From the NCBI GenBank assembly GCA_037176705.1, contig CM073907.1:13485001-13549000 (forward strand): DNA of 64,000 nucleotides, written 5' to 3'. The DNA comes from Molossus alvarezi. Taxonomy: Eukaryota > Chordata > Mammalia > Chiroptera > Molossidae. Both the position numbers and the translations under genes were made by a program. Of this stretch, positions 1-9,959 are shown one piece after another (within the stretch, counting starts at the first letter, position 1; each line of letters opens with the position of its first letter). The notes beneath the pieces are model-generated. The model was given only the letters and a program-made list of their open reading frames with translations, did not search any database and was not told where the DNA came from.

Positions 1-217
1 TTCTTGCTTGTTTGGGTGAGGAGGCCTCTGCCCACCAACTCATGCATACATATTGCTAGACCAACCTACATGCATGATGTTACAACTTCCTGCCCTATCC
101 CTCAGGGACAGAGGCAGGTGTCAATCAGATGCAAGGCCCACAATGGGGAGAGGATGGATTAATTTACCCGAGGACCTGAGTACGTCACTCAAATGCACCT
201 ATGATTTCATTTCACAG

Positions 218-343
218 GTGCACTGCCAGGTTCTTCAGCATCCAAGAAAGGAGGACCTTTCTCTCCCTGCATGACTGAAGTTTGCCGGACTCTCAGAAGC
301 TCTGTGGCCCTGAGTGCACCGAGTCTGGGGATCACTCAGGAAG
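218..343 (+). ncRNA. SNHG14: 116 host exon 1 (type A)
   Basis: The exon lies between a TTTCACAG acceptor and a GGAAG/GTAAGTG donor and is 126 nt long. It is nearly identical to the exon at 5274-5399, which has the same length. It has no conserved reading frame, as expected for the snoRNA host. A class 1 SINE separates it from the snoRNA at 787. Confidence 0.75.
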
Positions 344-467
344 GTAAGTGTTTCTCTACTCCAAGTCCATCCATTTATTTGTATGTTGACGCTGCTAGAG
401 GTGGCCTGTGTGGGTGTCCCTACTGCTCAGTCCTTGGATGTGAATGCCTCTTAGGTCGTTCACTTTC

Positions 468-723
468 TTTTTTGGTTTTGTTTTTTATCCTCACCCGAGG
501 ACATTTTTGCTTTATCTTCAGATAGAGCAGGAGGGAGGTAGGGAGGAAGAGAGAAAGAGAATCATTAACATGAGAGAGACGCATCGAATGGTTGCCACGC
601 ACATAACCCCAATTAGGGATGGGGACAAACGGCAGCCGAGGTACGTGCCCTTAGCCAGAACTGAACTTGGGGCACTGTGATCTGCAGGCTGACGTTCTAA
701 CCTCTGAACCAAACCGGCCAGGG
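468..723 (-). mobile_element. Ves SINE, class 1, antisense
   Basis: Reads in reverse from the CTCACCCGAGGAC tail at ~488 to the CCAAACCGGCCAGGG head at 709-723. It sits between host exon 1 and SNORD116 copy 1. GGTCGTTCACTTTCTT before it and GGTCATTCTTAATG after it look like a worn target duplication. Confidence 0.88.
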
Positions 724-786
724 TGGTCATTCTTAATGAGCCTCCCAGCCTGCCCTCCTGAATTTCCCAGAGCTCTAGGACGTGCT

Positions 787-885
787 CGGATCGATGATGA
801 CTCCCTCATGTAAGCATTCCTTGGAAATCTGAACAAAATGAGTGAGAACTCATACCGTCGTTCTCATCGGATCTGAGGTCCAGCA
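787..885 (+). ncRNA. SNORD116: SNORD116 C/D box snoRNA, copy 1
   Basis: C box ATGATGA is at 794-800, internal CTGA (D') at 829-832, ATGAGTGA (C'-like) at 838-845 and D box CTGA at 873-876. GGATC (788-792) and GGTCC next to the D box form the terminal stem, and flanking GTGCT/AGCAC extends it. SNORD116 is a brain-enriched orphan C/D RNA whose loss underlies most of Prader-Willi syndrome; its target is not firmly known. Guide variant CATACCG, with AAATCTGA at D'. Confidence 0.95.
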
Positions 886-1022
886 CGTTGAGTGCCCCAG
901 TGACAGCTGCAGTGAGGGATGGCTCCCCTTGGTCACACTCATGTAGGCACTACTTAGGGATCTTGTTACCTGACAACCTGGGTTTATTTCTCAAATGTGC
1001 ATGTCATTATTTACACTCCCAG

Positions 1023-1154
1023 GTGGGGCGGCTGTGCAAGATGGGCCATCTGTCATGAAGAGAGCATCTTCCTTTATGTAATGATGGAGTTTGTGGGACA
1101 TGTGCAGGAAGTGTGTCTCTGGGTGTGCACCCTGCCTGTGGATTGCTCAGGAAG
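1023..1154 (+). ncRNA. SNHG14: 116 host exon 2 (type B)
   Basis: Acceptor ACTCCCAG and donor GGAAG/GTAAGC bound a 132-nt type B exon. Its core (GTCATGAAGAGAGCATCTTCC) recurs in the exons at 3327, 5806, 8965 and 9827. The intron upstream has only 138 nt between snoRNA 1 and this acceptor, the short class. Confidence 0.72.
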
Positions 1155-1398
1155 GTAAGCATTTCTCTGACTCACATTTTGCCATTTGCTTCAGGAATTA
1201 GGAGCCCTGGCAGAAACAGCCTGTTTTCCTGTCCCCAGACATATACAGGGTTTTGTACCAAGAGTGGTTGGCAGTTGAGGTGTGCTCAGCAGTTGAGGAT
1301 CCAAGATTTTCCAGGCCATGGGAGACACTGAGCACATTGCCCCTCTGAGTGAGCTACTCAGGCTGCTTCTCAAAATGTCCTGCATTTGTCAGCGTGCT

Positions 1399-1498
1399 CG
1401 GATCGATGATGAGTCCCTCATTAAAGCATTCCTTGGAAAAGCTGAACAAAATGAGTGAGAACTCCAACCGTCGTTCTCATCGGATCTGAGGTCCAGCA
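1399..1498 (+). ncRNA. SNORD116: SNORD116 C/D box snoRNA, copy 2
   Basis: C box ATGATGA at 1406-1412, D' CTGA at 1442-1445, D box at 1486-1489. Guide variant CAACCG with AAAAGCTGA at D'. GAGTCCCTCATTAAAG after the C box differs slightly from its neighbours. It starts 245 nt after host exon 2. Confidence 0.95.
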
Positions 1499-1885
1499 CG
1501 TTGAGTGCCCCAGGGCAGGCAGGAGTGAGGGACAGGTTCCCCTTGGTCACACTCATGCCAGCACCACTCAGGACATCAGCCTCAGACGGCCCCTGACTTA
1601 CCATTCATACTTCCACGGCATCAGCTTGGTGTTCGTAAGCGGTGTTGTCCAGGGATCTGAGCACAGGGCTTTTTGTTCAATTGAGGAGTCCTCTGCCCAT
1701 CAACTCATGCTTATGTATTTCTTACACCCTGACCTACACACATGATATCCCACCTCCTGTCATCCTCAGGGACAGAAGTAGGTGACAATCTGATGCAATG
1801 CCCTCTAAGGGGGAAAGGATGGATTAATTGCCTGAGGACCTGAGTACATTACTCAAAGCACTTATGATTTCTGTTCACTTCTCAG

Positions 1886-2016
1886 GTAGAGGTTCGCTGC
1901 AAGGTTCTTCAGTGGTCAAGAAAAGACTATTGTCTGCCTGGATGACCGAAGTTTGCAGGATTCTCAGAAGCTGTGTGGCCCTCAGTTTGCACCGAGCCTG
2001 GGAATCACTCAGAAAG
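1886..2016 (+). ncRNA. SNHG14: 116 host exon 3 (type A)
   Basis: Acceptor CTTCTCAG and donor GAAAG/GTAAGTG enclose 131 nt of type A sequence. The exon follows a long 388-nt intron tail after snoRNA copy 2. Confidence 0.72.
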
Positions 2017-2244
2017 GTAAGTGTTTCTCTGCTCCAAGTCCATCCATTTGGAGCTTCTAGAGGTGCTTGTTTGCATGTCTTGGGTGGCACATGAGGTTTC
2101 CTCCAAGAGTGGACCGAGGGGTTCCTCTTGTTCAGTGGTTGGATCTTGATGCTCCAAGCTTCTCTGTAGGACTCTGAGTCATTCTCTTACCCAATGAGTT
2201 GTCCAGCCTGCCTTGCTGAATTTTCCAGCTTACCAGAACGTGCT

Positions 2245-2346
2245 CGGATCGATGATGACTCTCCCTCATGTAAGCATTCCTTGGAAAAGCTGAACAAAAT
2301 GAGTGAGAACTCCAACCGTCGTTCTCATCGGATCTGAGGTCCAGCA
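2245..2346 (+). ncRNA. SNORD116: SNORD116 C/D box snoRNA, copy 3
   Basis: C box at 2252-2258, D box CTGA at 2334-2337, terminal stem GGATC/GGTCC intact. Two extra bases lie after the C box (GACTCTCCCTCATG). Guide variant CAACCG. Confidence 0.95.
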
Positions 2347-2731
2347 CGTTTAGTCCCTAGGCACCATAGGAGTGAGGGACAGCTCCCCTGGGTTATACTC
2401 ATGCAATCACCACTCAGAACATCAGCCTCAGATGGCCCCTGACTTACTGTTCATACTTCTCGGCATCAGCTTGGTGTTCGTAAGCGGTGTTTCCAGGGAT
2501 CTGAGCACAGGGCTTCTTGTTCAGTTGGGAAGGCCTCTGCCCATTAACTCATGAGTATATATTTTCAGACTTTCTTACACATGTAATATCAAGCCTTTGT
2601 CATACTTTAGGGACAGTGGTAGGTAGTAATCTAATGCAAGGCCTACAGAGGGGGAAAGGATGACATGAGTTAATTACCTGAGCACCTGGGTACATTACTC
2701 ACAAGCACTATGATTTCTGTTCACTTTTCAG

Positions 2732-2872
2732 GTAGAGGTGCCCTGCAAGGTATTTACCAGCCAAGAGAAATACCATTCTCTCCCTGGGTGACAGTAGTTT
2801 GCAGGACTCTCAGAGGCTCTGTGGCCCTGAGTGTGCACCGGGCCTGGGGATCACTCAGGAAGGTAAGTGTTT
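2732..2872 (+). ncRNA. SNHG14: 116 host exon 4 (type A)
   Basis: Acceptor CACTTTTCAG and donor GGAAG/GTAAGTG enclose 141 nt. The start GTAGAGGTGCCCTGCAAGG marks it as type A. Confidence 0.72.
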
Positions 2873-3087
2873 TTCTGCTCCAAGTCCATCCTTTAGCTGT
2901 TTATGTTTGAAGCTGCTAGAGGTGGCCTGTGTGGGTGTCCTGAATGACACCCGAGGTTTCCCTCCCGCAGTGGACTGAGTGTCCCTCTTGCTCCGTGGCT
3001 TGGTTATGAATGTCTCTTTGGTCATTCACTTTCTTAATGAGCCACCCAGCCTGCCCTGCTGAATTTCCCAGAGCTCTAGAACGGGCT

Positions 3088-3186
3088 CAGATCAATGATG
3101 ACTACCTCATATAAGCCTTCCTTGGAAATCTGAACAAAATGAGTGAGAACTCATACTGTCGTTCCCATTGGATCTGAGGTCTAGCA
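3088..3186 (+). ncRNA. SNORD116: SNORD116 C/D box snoRNA, copy 4
   Basis: C box ATGATGA at 3095-3101 and D box CTGA at 3174-3177 are intact. The terminal stem is weakened: AGATC pairs with GGTCT, and outer GGGCT with AGCAC. The guide has drifted to CATACTG with CCCATTGG before the D box. Probably less stable, but boxes suggest it may still be processed. Confidence 0.88.
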
Positions 3187-3326
3187 CAGTTAGTGCTGCA
3201 GGGACACTAGGAGGAGGGAGAGACATCTCCCCTTGGTCACACTTAGGCAAGCACCAGTCAGGGTCTTTTTACCTGAGAACCTGACTCCGTTTCTCAAATG
3301 TGCATGTTATTCTCTGCACTTTCTAG

Positions 3327-3472
3327 GTGACGCTGCGGTGGAATTTGGTGTCAGTCATGAAGAGAGCATCTCCTCTATTTGCTGATGGGAGCTGTGTGGC
3401 AGACTGCCCTTGCAGGGAATATGTCCCTGCGTGTGCACCTTGCCTCTGGATTGCTGAGGAAGGTGAGCATTT
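3327..3472 (+). ncRNA. SNHG14: 116 host exon 5 (type B)
   Basis: Acceptor CTTTCTAG (TAG rather than CAG) and donor GGAAG/GTGAGC bound a 146-nt type B exon, the longest in the set. Confidence 0.65.
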
Positions 3473-3686
3473 CTCCATCCCACATTGTATCATTTTCTAA
3501 AGTAATCTGTAGCCCTGGCAGAGGCAGTGTGATTGTTTGTCTCCGGATGCTCACAGGGTTTGTGCCAAGTATGGGGAAAGTTGAGGTGTACTCATGGTCA
3601 GGGGTCAAGAGTATCAGGCTGTCACTACCTCACTAAGTGAGGTGCTCAGGCTGCTTCTCCAAAATGTCCTGATCCCTGAGCATGCT

Positions 3687-3788
3687 TGGATCGATGATGA
3701 CTCCCCCTCATATAAGCATTCCTTGGAAAAGCTGAACAAAATGAGTGAGAACTCCAACCGTCGTTCTCATCGGATCTGAGGTCCAGCA
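3687..3788 (+). ncRNA. SNORD116: SNORD116 C/D box snoRNA, copy 5
   Basis: C box at 3694-3700, D' in AAAAGCTGAAC, D box at 3776-3779. Guide CAACCGTCGTTCTCATCGG matches copies 2, 3, 8 and 10. It starts 215 nt after host exon 5. Confidence 0.95.
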
Positions 3789-4193
3789 CGTTGAGTGCCC
3801 CAGGGAAGGCAGGAGTGAGGGACAGCTCCCCTGGTCACACTCATGCCAGCACCACTCAGGACATCAGGCTCAGAGAGCTATCTAACTTACTGTCAGTTAT
3901 ATTCATGGCTTTAATTGGATGTTTATAATTGATGGTGTGCAAGGATCTGAGCATATGGCTTTCTTGCTTGTTCAGTTGAGGAAGCCTCTGCCCACAAACA
4001 TATGTGTACATATTCCCAGACCAACCTACATGCATGATATCACAACCTCCTGCAGTCATACCTCAGGCATAGAAGCAGGTGTCAATCAGATGCAAGCCCC
4101 ACTAATGGGGAGAGCATGAATCAGTTACCTGAGAACCTGAGTACATTACTCAAACATACCTGCTATATCTATTCACTTCTCAGGTGGAGGTGC

Positions 4194-4321
4194 ACTGCCA
4201 GGTTCTTTATGAGCCCAGAAAACAAGCGACCTCTCCTTTGGATGAATGAACGAAGATTCATGGGACTTTGAGAGAATCTGTGGCCCTGAGTGCCCACCGT
4301 GTGTGCGGATCACTCAGGAGG
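4194..4321 (+). ncRNA. SNHG14: 116 host exon 6 (type A variant)
   Basis: Acceptor CACTTCTCAG and donor GGAGG/GTAAGC. It shares CCAGAAAACAAG with exon 9 (6666), so these two form a sub-type of the A exons. Its snoRNA downstream is decayed. Confidence 0.65.
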
Positions 4322-4506
4322 GTAAGCCTTGCTATGCTCCAAGTCCCTCCTTTAGCTTTTGGTTTTTGGAGCTGCTACACGTACTTGAGTTTAGTGACTG
4401 CACATGGGGCTTCCCTCTAGGAGGGACTGAGAGTTCCTCATGCTCAGTGGGTTGGGTATGGATGCTTTGGGCACCTGGAGGGTGCTTAGGTCATTCACGT
4501 TCTTTT

Positions 4507-4725
4507 ATTTACTTATTTATTTTCAGACAGAGCGGGAAGGAGAGGGAGGGATCGAAAGAGAAACATTGACGTGAGAGAAACACATCGAGTGGTTGCCTCC
4601 CACACAACCCCAACCGGGGCCGGGGACCAACTGCAACCGAGATACATGCCCTTAGTGGGAACCAAATATGGGACATTCTGATCTGCGGGCCGAAGCTCTA
4701 ATCACTGAGCCAAACCGGCCAGGGC
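4507..4725 (-). mobile_element. Ves SINE, class 1, antisense (tail-truncated)
   Basis: The tail with CTCACCCGAGG is missing; similarity begins at the TTTTCAGACAGAGCGGGAAGG part and runs to the AAACCGGCCAGGG head. GGTCATTCACGTTCTT and GGTCATTCACATTCTT flank it as target duplication. Confidence 0.82.
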
Positions 4726-4803
4726 AGGTCAGAGCAGGTCATTCACATTCTTAATGAGCCTCCCAGACTGCCTGCAGAATTTTCCATAGCTCTAGAACAT
4801 GTT

Positions 4804-4897
4804 CAGATTGAGGTGACTCCCTCATATAAGCATTCCTTGGAAATTGGAACAAAATGAGAACTCATACTGTCGTCGTCATCAGATCTGAGTTCCAGCA
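4804..4897 (+). pseudogene. SNORD116: decayed SNORD116 copy 6
   Basis: The D box CTGA (4885-4888) and the flank TCCAGCA remain. The C box is lost: GAGGTGA stands where ATGATGA is expected (around 4810-4816). D' is lost as well (AAATTGGAAC). GTCGTCGTCATCAGATCTGA has changed next to the D box. Without a C box it should not form a kink-turn, so I call it a pseudogene. Confidence 0.82.
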
Positions 4898-5273
4898 CAT
4901 TTAATGCTCCAGTACAACTGCAGTGAGGGACAGCTCCCCTTGGTCATACTCATGCCAGCACCACTCAGGACGTCAGCCTCAGACCACCCTACTTACCATC
5001 CATACTTATCGGCATCAGCTTGGTGTTCGTAAACGGTGGTTTCCAGGGATCTGAGCACAGGGCTTCTTGCTTGTTCAGTTGAGGAGGCCTCTGCCCATCT
5101 GCTCATGCGTATATATTTCCTACACACTGACGTACACACAATATCACAACTCCTGTCACATCTCAGGGACATAATTAGGTGACAATGTGACACAATGCTC
5201 ACTAAGGGGAGAGGATGGAATAATTACCTGAGTACATTACTCAAAAGCACCTATGCTTTTATTCACTTCTCAG

Positions 5274-5399
5274 GTGCACTGCCAGGTTCTTCAGCAGCCA
5301 AGAAGGGAGGACTTTTCTCTCCCTGGATGACCGAAGTTTGCCGGACTCTCAGAAGCTCTGTGGCCCTGAGTGCACCGAGCCTGGGGATCACTCAGGAAG
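5274..5399 (+). ncRNA. SNHG14: 116 host exon 7 (type A)
   Basis: Acceptor CACTTCTCAG and donor GGAAG/GTAAGTG, 126 nt. It is almost identical to exon 1, which implies recent duplication or conversion within the array. Confidence 0.75.
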
Positions 5400-5577
5400 G
5401 TAAGTGTTTCTCTGCTCCAAGTCCATTCATTAACTTGTATGTTGACGCTGCTAGAGGTGGCTTGTGTGGGTGTCTCTCCTGCTCAGAGGCTTGGATGTGA
5501 ATGCCTCTGAGGTCGTTCACTTTCTCAGTGTGCCGCCCAGCCTGCCGTGCTGAATTTCCAGAGCTCTAGAACGTGCT

Positions 5578-5676
5578 CGGATCGATGATGACTCCCTCAT
5601 ATAAGCATTCCTTGGAAATCTGAACAAAATGAGTGAGAACTCCAACCGTCGTTCTCATCGGATCTGAGGTCCAGCA
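5578..5676 (+). ncRNA. SNORD116: SNORD116 C/D box snoRNA, copy 7
   Basis: C box at 5585-5591, D box at 5664-5667, stem GGATC/GGTCC with GTGCT/AGCAC outside. AAATCTGA at D' combined with guide CAACCG, a mix of the two variants also seen in copy 9. Confidence 0.95.
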
Positions 5677-5805
5677 CATTTACTGCCCCAGTGACCGTAG
5701 GAGGGAGGGACAGCTCCCCTTGGTCACTCTCACGCAAGCACCACCCAGTGTCTTATTATTGAGAACTTGGGTACGTTTCTCATTAGTGTGTGTTACTCTA
5801 CACAG

Positions 5806-5943
5806 GCGGAGTGGCCGTGCAAGTGGCCGTGGGATGTCAGTCATGCAGAGAGCACCTTCCTGTATTTGCTGATGGGCGTTTCGTGTGACATGTGCAGGGA
5901 GTGTTTCCCGGGGGTGAACCCTGCCTGTGGATCGCTCAGGAAG
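5806..5943 (+). ncRNA. SNHG14: 116 host exon 8 (type B)
   Basis: Acceptor CTACACAG and donor GGAAG/GTAAGC; 138 nt of type B sequence (GGAGTGGCCGTGCAAG near the start). The intron before it is of the short class (130 nt after snoRNA 7). Confidence 0.7.
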
Positions 5944-6188
5944 GTAAGCCTTTCTCTGCCCATGTTCTACGGTTTTTTTAAGGAATTTGTCGACCTGTCC
6001 CAAATAGCTTGTTTTCGTATCTCCAGATGCACACAGTTTTTTGTACCAAGAGTGGTTGACAGTTTTGGTGACCAAAGGTTAGGATCCATTATATCCCTGC
6101 CCGGGGAAGACACTGAGGTCGTTTGCTCACTGAGTGTGTGAGCTGCCCAGGCTGCTTCTCCAAAGTGCTCTGCATCCCTGAGCGTGCT

Positions 6189-6288
6189 TGGATCGATGAT
6201 GACTCTCTCATATAAGCATTCCTTGGAAAAGCTGAACAAAATGAGTGAGAACTCCAACCGTCGTTCTCATCGGATCTGAGGTCCAGCA
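6189..6288 (+). ncRNA. SNORD116: SNORD116 C/D box snoRNA, copy 8
   Basis: C box at 6196-6202, D box at 6276-6279, D' in AAAAGCTGAAC. Upstream CATCCCTGAGCGTGCTT is the flank seen before copies 5 and 10, all of which follow type B exons. Confidence 0.95.
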
Positions 6289-6665
6289 CGTTGAGTTCCC
6301 CAGGGCAGGCGGGAGTGAGGGTCAGCTCCCTTGGTCACACTCTTGCCAGCCCCCCATGGCATCCATCTCACAGAGCCTCCTGACTTACTCTCAGCATATT
6401 CATGGCGTTAGTTTGGTGTGGTCAGTGTTGTCCAGGGATCTGAGCACAGGGCTTCTTGCTTGTTCGATTGAGGAGGCCTCTGCCCACAAACACGTGTACA
6501 TGTTCTCAGCCTGACCCACACCCATGTAATCACACCTTCCTGTAGTCATACGTAGGGACAGAAGTAGGTGACAATCAGATGCAAGGCCCACTAGGGGGGA
6601 GCGGATGGATATAATGACCTGAGGACATTACCCAAACGCACCTGTGATTTCTATCCACTTCTCAG

Positions 6666-6798
6666 GTAGAGGCGCACTGCAAGTTTCATCATCAGGCCAG
6701 AAAACAAGGTCCATTTCATCCTGGCTGAACGGAGGTTCTGGAGACTTCAGAAGATCTGGGGCCCTGAGGGCACACCCCACTGGGGATCACTCAGGAAG
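6666..6798 (+). ncRNA. SNHG14: 116 host exon 9 (type A variant)
   Basis: Acceptor CACTTCTCAG and donor GGAAG/GTAAGC, 133 nt. Shares CCAGAAAACAAG with exon 6. Confidence 0.68.
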
Positions 6799-7023
6799 GT
6801 AAGCCTTGCTCTGCTCCACGTCCCTCCATTAGCTTTTGGTTTGTGGGGCTGCCGGCAGTGCTGGTTTGTGTGTTCTGAATGGCGCGTGGGGTTTCCCTCC
6901 AGGAGCGCACTGAGTGCTTTGGGTGTGGGTGCTCCTGGGCTGCTGGAGGACTCTGAAGTCATTCACTTCCTTAAGGAGACTCCCTGCCTGCCCTGCTGAA
7001 TTTCCAAAGCTCTAGCACGTGCT

Positions 7024-7122
7024 CGGATCGATGATGACTCCCTCATATAAGCATTCCTTGGAAATCTGAACAAAATGAGTGAGAACTCCAACCGTCGTTC
7101 TGATCGGATCTGAGGTCCAGCA
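7024..7122 (+). ncRNA. SNORD116: SNORD116 C/D box snoRNA, copy 9
   Basis: C box at 7031-7037, D box at 7110-7113. One guide base differs (TTCTGATCGG instead of TTCTCATCGG), inside the stretch just 5' of the D box where a target would pair. Confidence 0.94.
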
Positions 7123-7263
7123 CGTTGAGTGGTGCAGGGACAGTGGGAAGGAGGGGCAACGCCCCTTGGTCACACTCATGCAAGCTCTACTCGTGGGACT
7201 GTTCCCTGATGACCTGGGTACACGTTTCAGATGTGCACATGGTTCTCTACACTCACTTCCCAG

Positions 7264-7394
7264 GTGGAGTGGCCGTGCAAGACAGACTGTCAGTTACGTG
7301 GAGACCACCTTCCTTCATTCGATGATGGGAGTTCTGCGCGAGTCATTCGGGTGCTTGTCCCTGTCTGCAACACACCTGTGGATCACTCAGGAAG
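7264..7394 (+). ncRNA. SNHG14: 116 host exon 10 (type B)
   Basis: Acceptor CTTCCCAG and donor GGAAG/GTAAGC; 131 nt. A SPIN transposon lies between this exon and snoRNA copy 10, lengthening the usual ~230-nt gap to 511 nt. Confidence 0.7.
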
Positions 7395-7490
7395 GTAAGC
7401 ATTTCTCTGACCCACTTTCTGCCATTGGCTTTAGGAATCTGAAGACCTGGCAGAAACAATCTGTTTATGTTTCTCTAGATCGGTGGTTCT

Positions 7491-7706
7491 CAACCTTCCT
7501 AATGCTGCGACCCTGTAATACAGCTCCTCATGTTGTGTGTGGGCGCATCTGCATGTGGGCGGACCCACCTGGGGACGGATAGAGGAGCCGTTTCTCGGTT
7601 CCTAAGACCATCGGAAATAATGTGTTTCCCGACGGTCTAATGCAACCCCTGTGAAAGGGTCGTTCGACTCCCAAAAGGGTCGCAACCCACAGGTTGAAAA
7701 CTGCTG
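7491..7706 (-). mobile_element. SPIN-type non-autonomous hAT transposon
   Basis: Starts CGGTGGTTCTCAACCTTCC and ends GGTTGAAAACTGCTG, imperfect terminal inverted repeats of the SPIN family. The inner GACCATCGGAAA and CGACGGTCTAATGC are also SPIN-like. A perfect 8-bp duplication CTCTAGAT (7483-7490 and 7707-7714) proves transposition. The 216-bp element has no coding capacity. SPIN elements spread horizontally among tetrapods, vespertilionid bats included (established knowledge). Confidence 0.92.
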
Positions 7707-7905
7707 CTCTAGATGCATACAGGGTTTTCTGTCTGTCTTTCTTTCTTTTTTTTTGTTTTGTTACCAAGAGTGGTTGACAGTTTTGGTGACCAAAGGTTAG
7801 GATCCAGAATATCCTGGCCTGGGAAGACACTGGGGCCATTGGCTCACTGAGTGTGTGAGCTGCCCAGGCTGTTTCTCCAAAATGTCCTGCATCCCTGAGC
7901 GTGCT

Positions 7906-8007
7906 TGGATCGATGATGACTCCCCCTCATATAAGCATTCCTTGGAAAAGCTGAACAAAATGAGTGAGAACTCCAACCGTCGTTCTCATCGGATCTGAGG
8001 TCCAGCA
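7906..8007 (+). ncRNA. SNORD116: SNORD116 C/D box snoRNA, copy 10
   Basis: C box at 7913-7919, D box at 7995-7998. GACTCCCCCTCATATAAG after the C box and guide CAACCG are the same as in copy 5. Confidence 0.95.
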
Positions 8008-8391
8008 CGTTGAGTGCCCCAGGGCAGGCGGGAGTGAGGAACAGCTTACCCTTGGTCACACTCATGCCAGCTCCTACTATGGCATCAGCCTTACTGAGCC
8101 TCTTGACTTACGGTCAGTATTTTGATAGCATTAGTTTGGTGTCTACGATCAGTGTTGTCCAGGGATCTGAGCACAGGGCTTCTTGTTCATTTGAGGAGGC
8201 TTCTACCCACCAACACTATATTATTTCCAGACCAATTTACATGCATCATATCACACTTTTCTGCAGTCATACCTCAGGGACTGAGGCAGGTGACAGTCAG
8301 GTGCAAGGCCCACTACTGAGAACATGGATCAGTTATCTGAGAACCTGAGTAAGTTACTCAAACATACCTGTGATTTCTCTTCACGTTCCAG

Positions 8392-8523
8392 GTAGAGGTG
8401 AACTGCAAGGTTCTTCATCAGCCAAGAAAAGAAGACCTTTCTCTCTCTGAGTGACCCACGGTTATATGGGTCCTGGAAGATGTGTGGCCCTGAGTGTGTG
8501 CCATGTCTTATCCCCTCAGAAAG
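8392..8523 (+). ncRNA. SNHG14: 116 host exon 11 (type A)
   Basis: Acceptor ACGTTCCAG and donor GAAAG/GTAAGC; 132 nt. Opens GTAGAGGTGAACTGCAAGG. Confidence 0.68.
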
Positions 8524-8752
8524 GTAAGCCTTGTTCTTACCAAGTTCGTTCGTTAGCTGTTGTGTTTTTGGAGCTCCTGGGGTTCATTTGTTTGGACGTC
8601 CTGAATGGCACGTGAAGTTTTCCTCCAGAGGTGCACGTTTGCTCGCTGGTTTGGGTGTGGATGTCCCTGGGCCATGGGAGGTCATGCACTTTCTTAATGA
8701 GCCACCCTGCCTGCCCTGCTGAACCTCCAGTTCCAGAGCTCTAGGACGTGCT

Positions 8753-8851
8753 CGGATCAATGATGACCTTCTCACATAAGCATTCCTTGGAAAGCTGAAC
8801 AAAATGAGTGAGAACTCATACCGTCGTTCTCATCGGATCTGAGGTCCAGCA
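8753..8851 (+). ncRNA. SNORD116: SNORD116 C/D box snoRNA, copy 11
   Basis: C box at 8760-8766, D box at 8839-8842. CAATGATGACCTTCTCACAT after the stem is diverged, but boxes, D' (AAAGCTGA) and the CATACCG guide stand. Confidence 0.93.
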
Positions 8852-8964
8852 CATTTAGTGTCCCAGGGACAGTAGGAGGGAGGGACAGCTTCCCTTGCTT
8901 GCCCTCTTGTCACCTGACCTGGGTATGTTTCTCAAATGTCCACGTGATTCTCTACACTTCCCAG

Positions 8965-9096
8965 GTGGAGCGGCGGTGCAGGACTGGATGTAAGTTGTGA
9001 AGAGACCACCTTCCTGATTTGATGATGGGAGTTTGGCGGGAGACATGCCCAAGTGCATCCTTGGGTGTGTACCATGCCCGTGGATCACTGAGAAAG
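8965..9096 (+). ncRNA. SNHG14: 116 host exon 12 (type B)
   Basis: Acceptor CTTCCCAG and donor GAAAG/GTAAGC; 132 nt. Opens GTGGAGCGGCGGTGCAGG. It is followed by the decayed snoRNA copy 12. Confidence 0.68.
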
Positions 9097-9323
9097 GTAA
9101 GCATTTCTCTCACCCATGTTCTGGCCTTTGCTTAGGTATCTGCAGCCCTGGCAGGGAGGCAGCCTGTTTACGTGCCCCAGATGCATACTGGGTTTTGTAC
9201 CAAGAATAGTTGACAGTTTTGGAGGCTCAGTGTTAAGGAGCCTGAATATCCCGGCTTCAGGAATATACTGAGGTCATGACTCACTCACTGAGTGTTTCAG
9301 GCTGCTTCTCCCAGGAACGTGTT

Positions 9324-9427
9324 CCGATCAATGATAACCCCCCCCCCCCATACAAGAACTCCTTGGAAAAGCTGAACAAAATGACTGATAACTCTTAACT
9401 GTGGTACTCATCTCACGTTAGGTCCAG
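9324..9427 (+). pseudogene. SNORD116: decayed SNORD116 copy 12
   Basis: The C box has become ATGATAA (9331-9337) and a run of about ten C follows. CTTGGAAAAGCTGAACAAAATGA is kept. The D box is gone: CACGTTAGGTCC replaces ATCTGAGGTCC. The outer stem is also broken. It should not give a stable snoRNA. Confidence 0.82.
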
Positions 9428-9826
9428 GTTTGCTGCCCCAGGGAAGTCGGGAGTAAGGGACAGCTTCCCCTTAGTTGCACTCATGCAAGTACCACCCAGG
9501 GCATCAGTATTTAAAAAGGTCAAATTTTTTGTTATGTTTTCATTCTTTAGTTTAATTTTAAGATTGGTTGTTTTTAGTGAATGGCCATAGTTTTGCATGC
9601 TTAGCTACCACCGATTCTAGTTCCAGTAATCTGAGAGAAAGGGCAGTGCCTTGGTCCAGTGAGCTTGTGGCATGGGTTTGTGTTGGCCAGGCTCCCACCG
9701 GCTCGCTGGCTCTGGAGTATTATCTTTAGGAAGAGGTCACCCTGAGGGAAGGTTGACATGCATCTTGTTTCCTGAGAATCTGGGTATGTCACCCAAATAT
9801 GCGCGTGGTTTCTTTACACTTCCCAG

Positions 9827-9959
9827 GGGCAGTGACCGTGCAAGGCTCGCCACGAGCCATGAAGAGATCATCTTCCTTCCCTTTGGTGACCGCAAGTGTG
9901 CAGGAGTGCTGCCGGAAGGTTGTCCCTGGGTGTGCACCATGACTGGGTTGCTCAGGAAG
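9827..9959 (+). ncRNA. SNHG14: 116 host exon 13 (type B)
   Basis: Acceptor CTTCCCAG and donor GGAAG/GTAAGA; 133 nt. GCCATGAAGAGATCATCTTCC marks it as type B, so two B exons follow each other here, breaking the A/B alternation. Confidence 0.66.

Noticed and set aside
7079..7582. 167-codon open frame on the + strand
   Set aside because: It runs from a SNORD116 copy through an exon and into a SPIN transposon, so it is chance.
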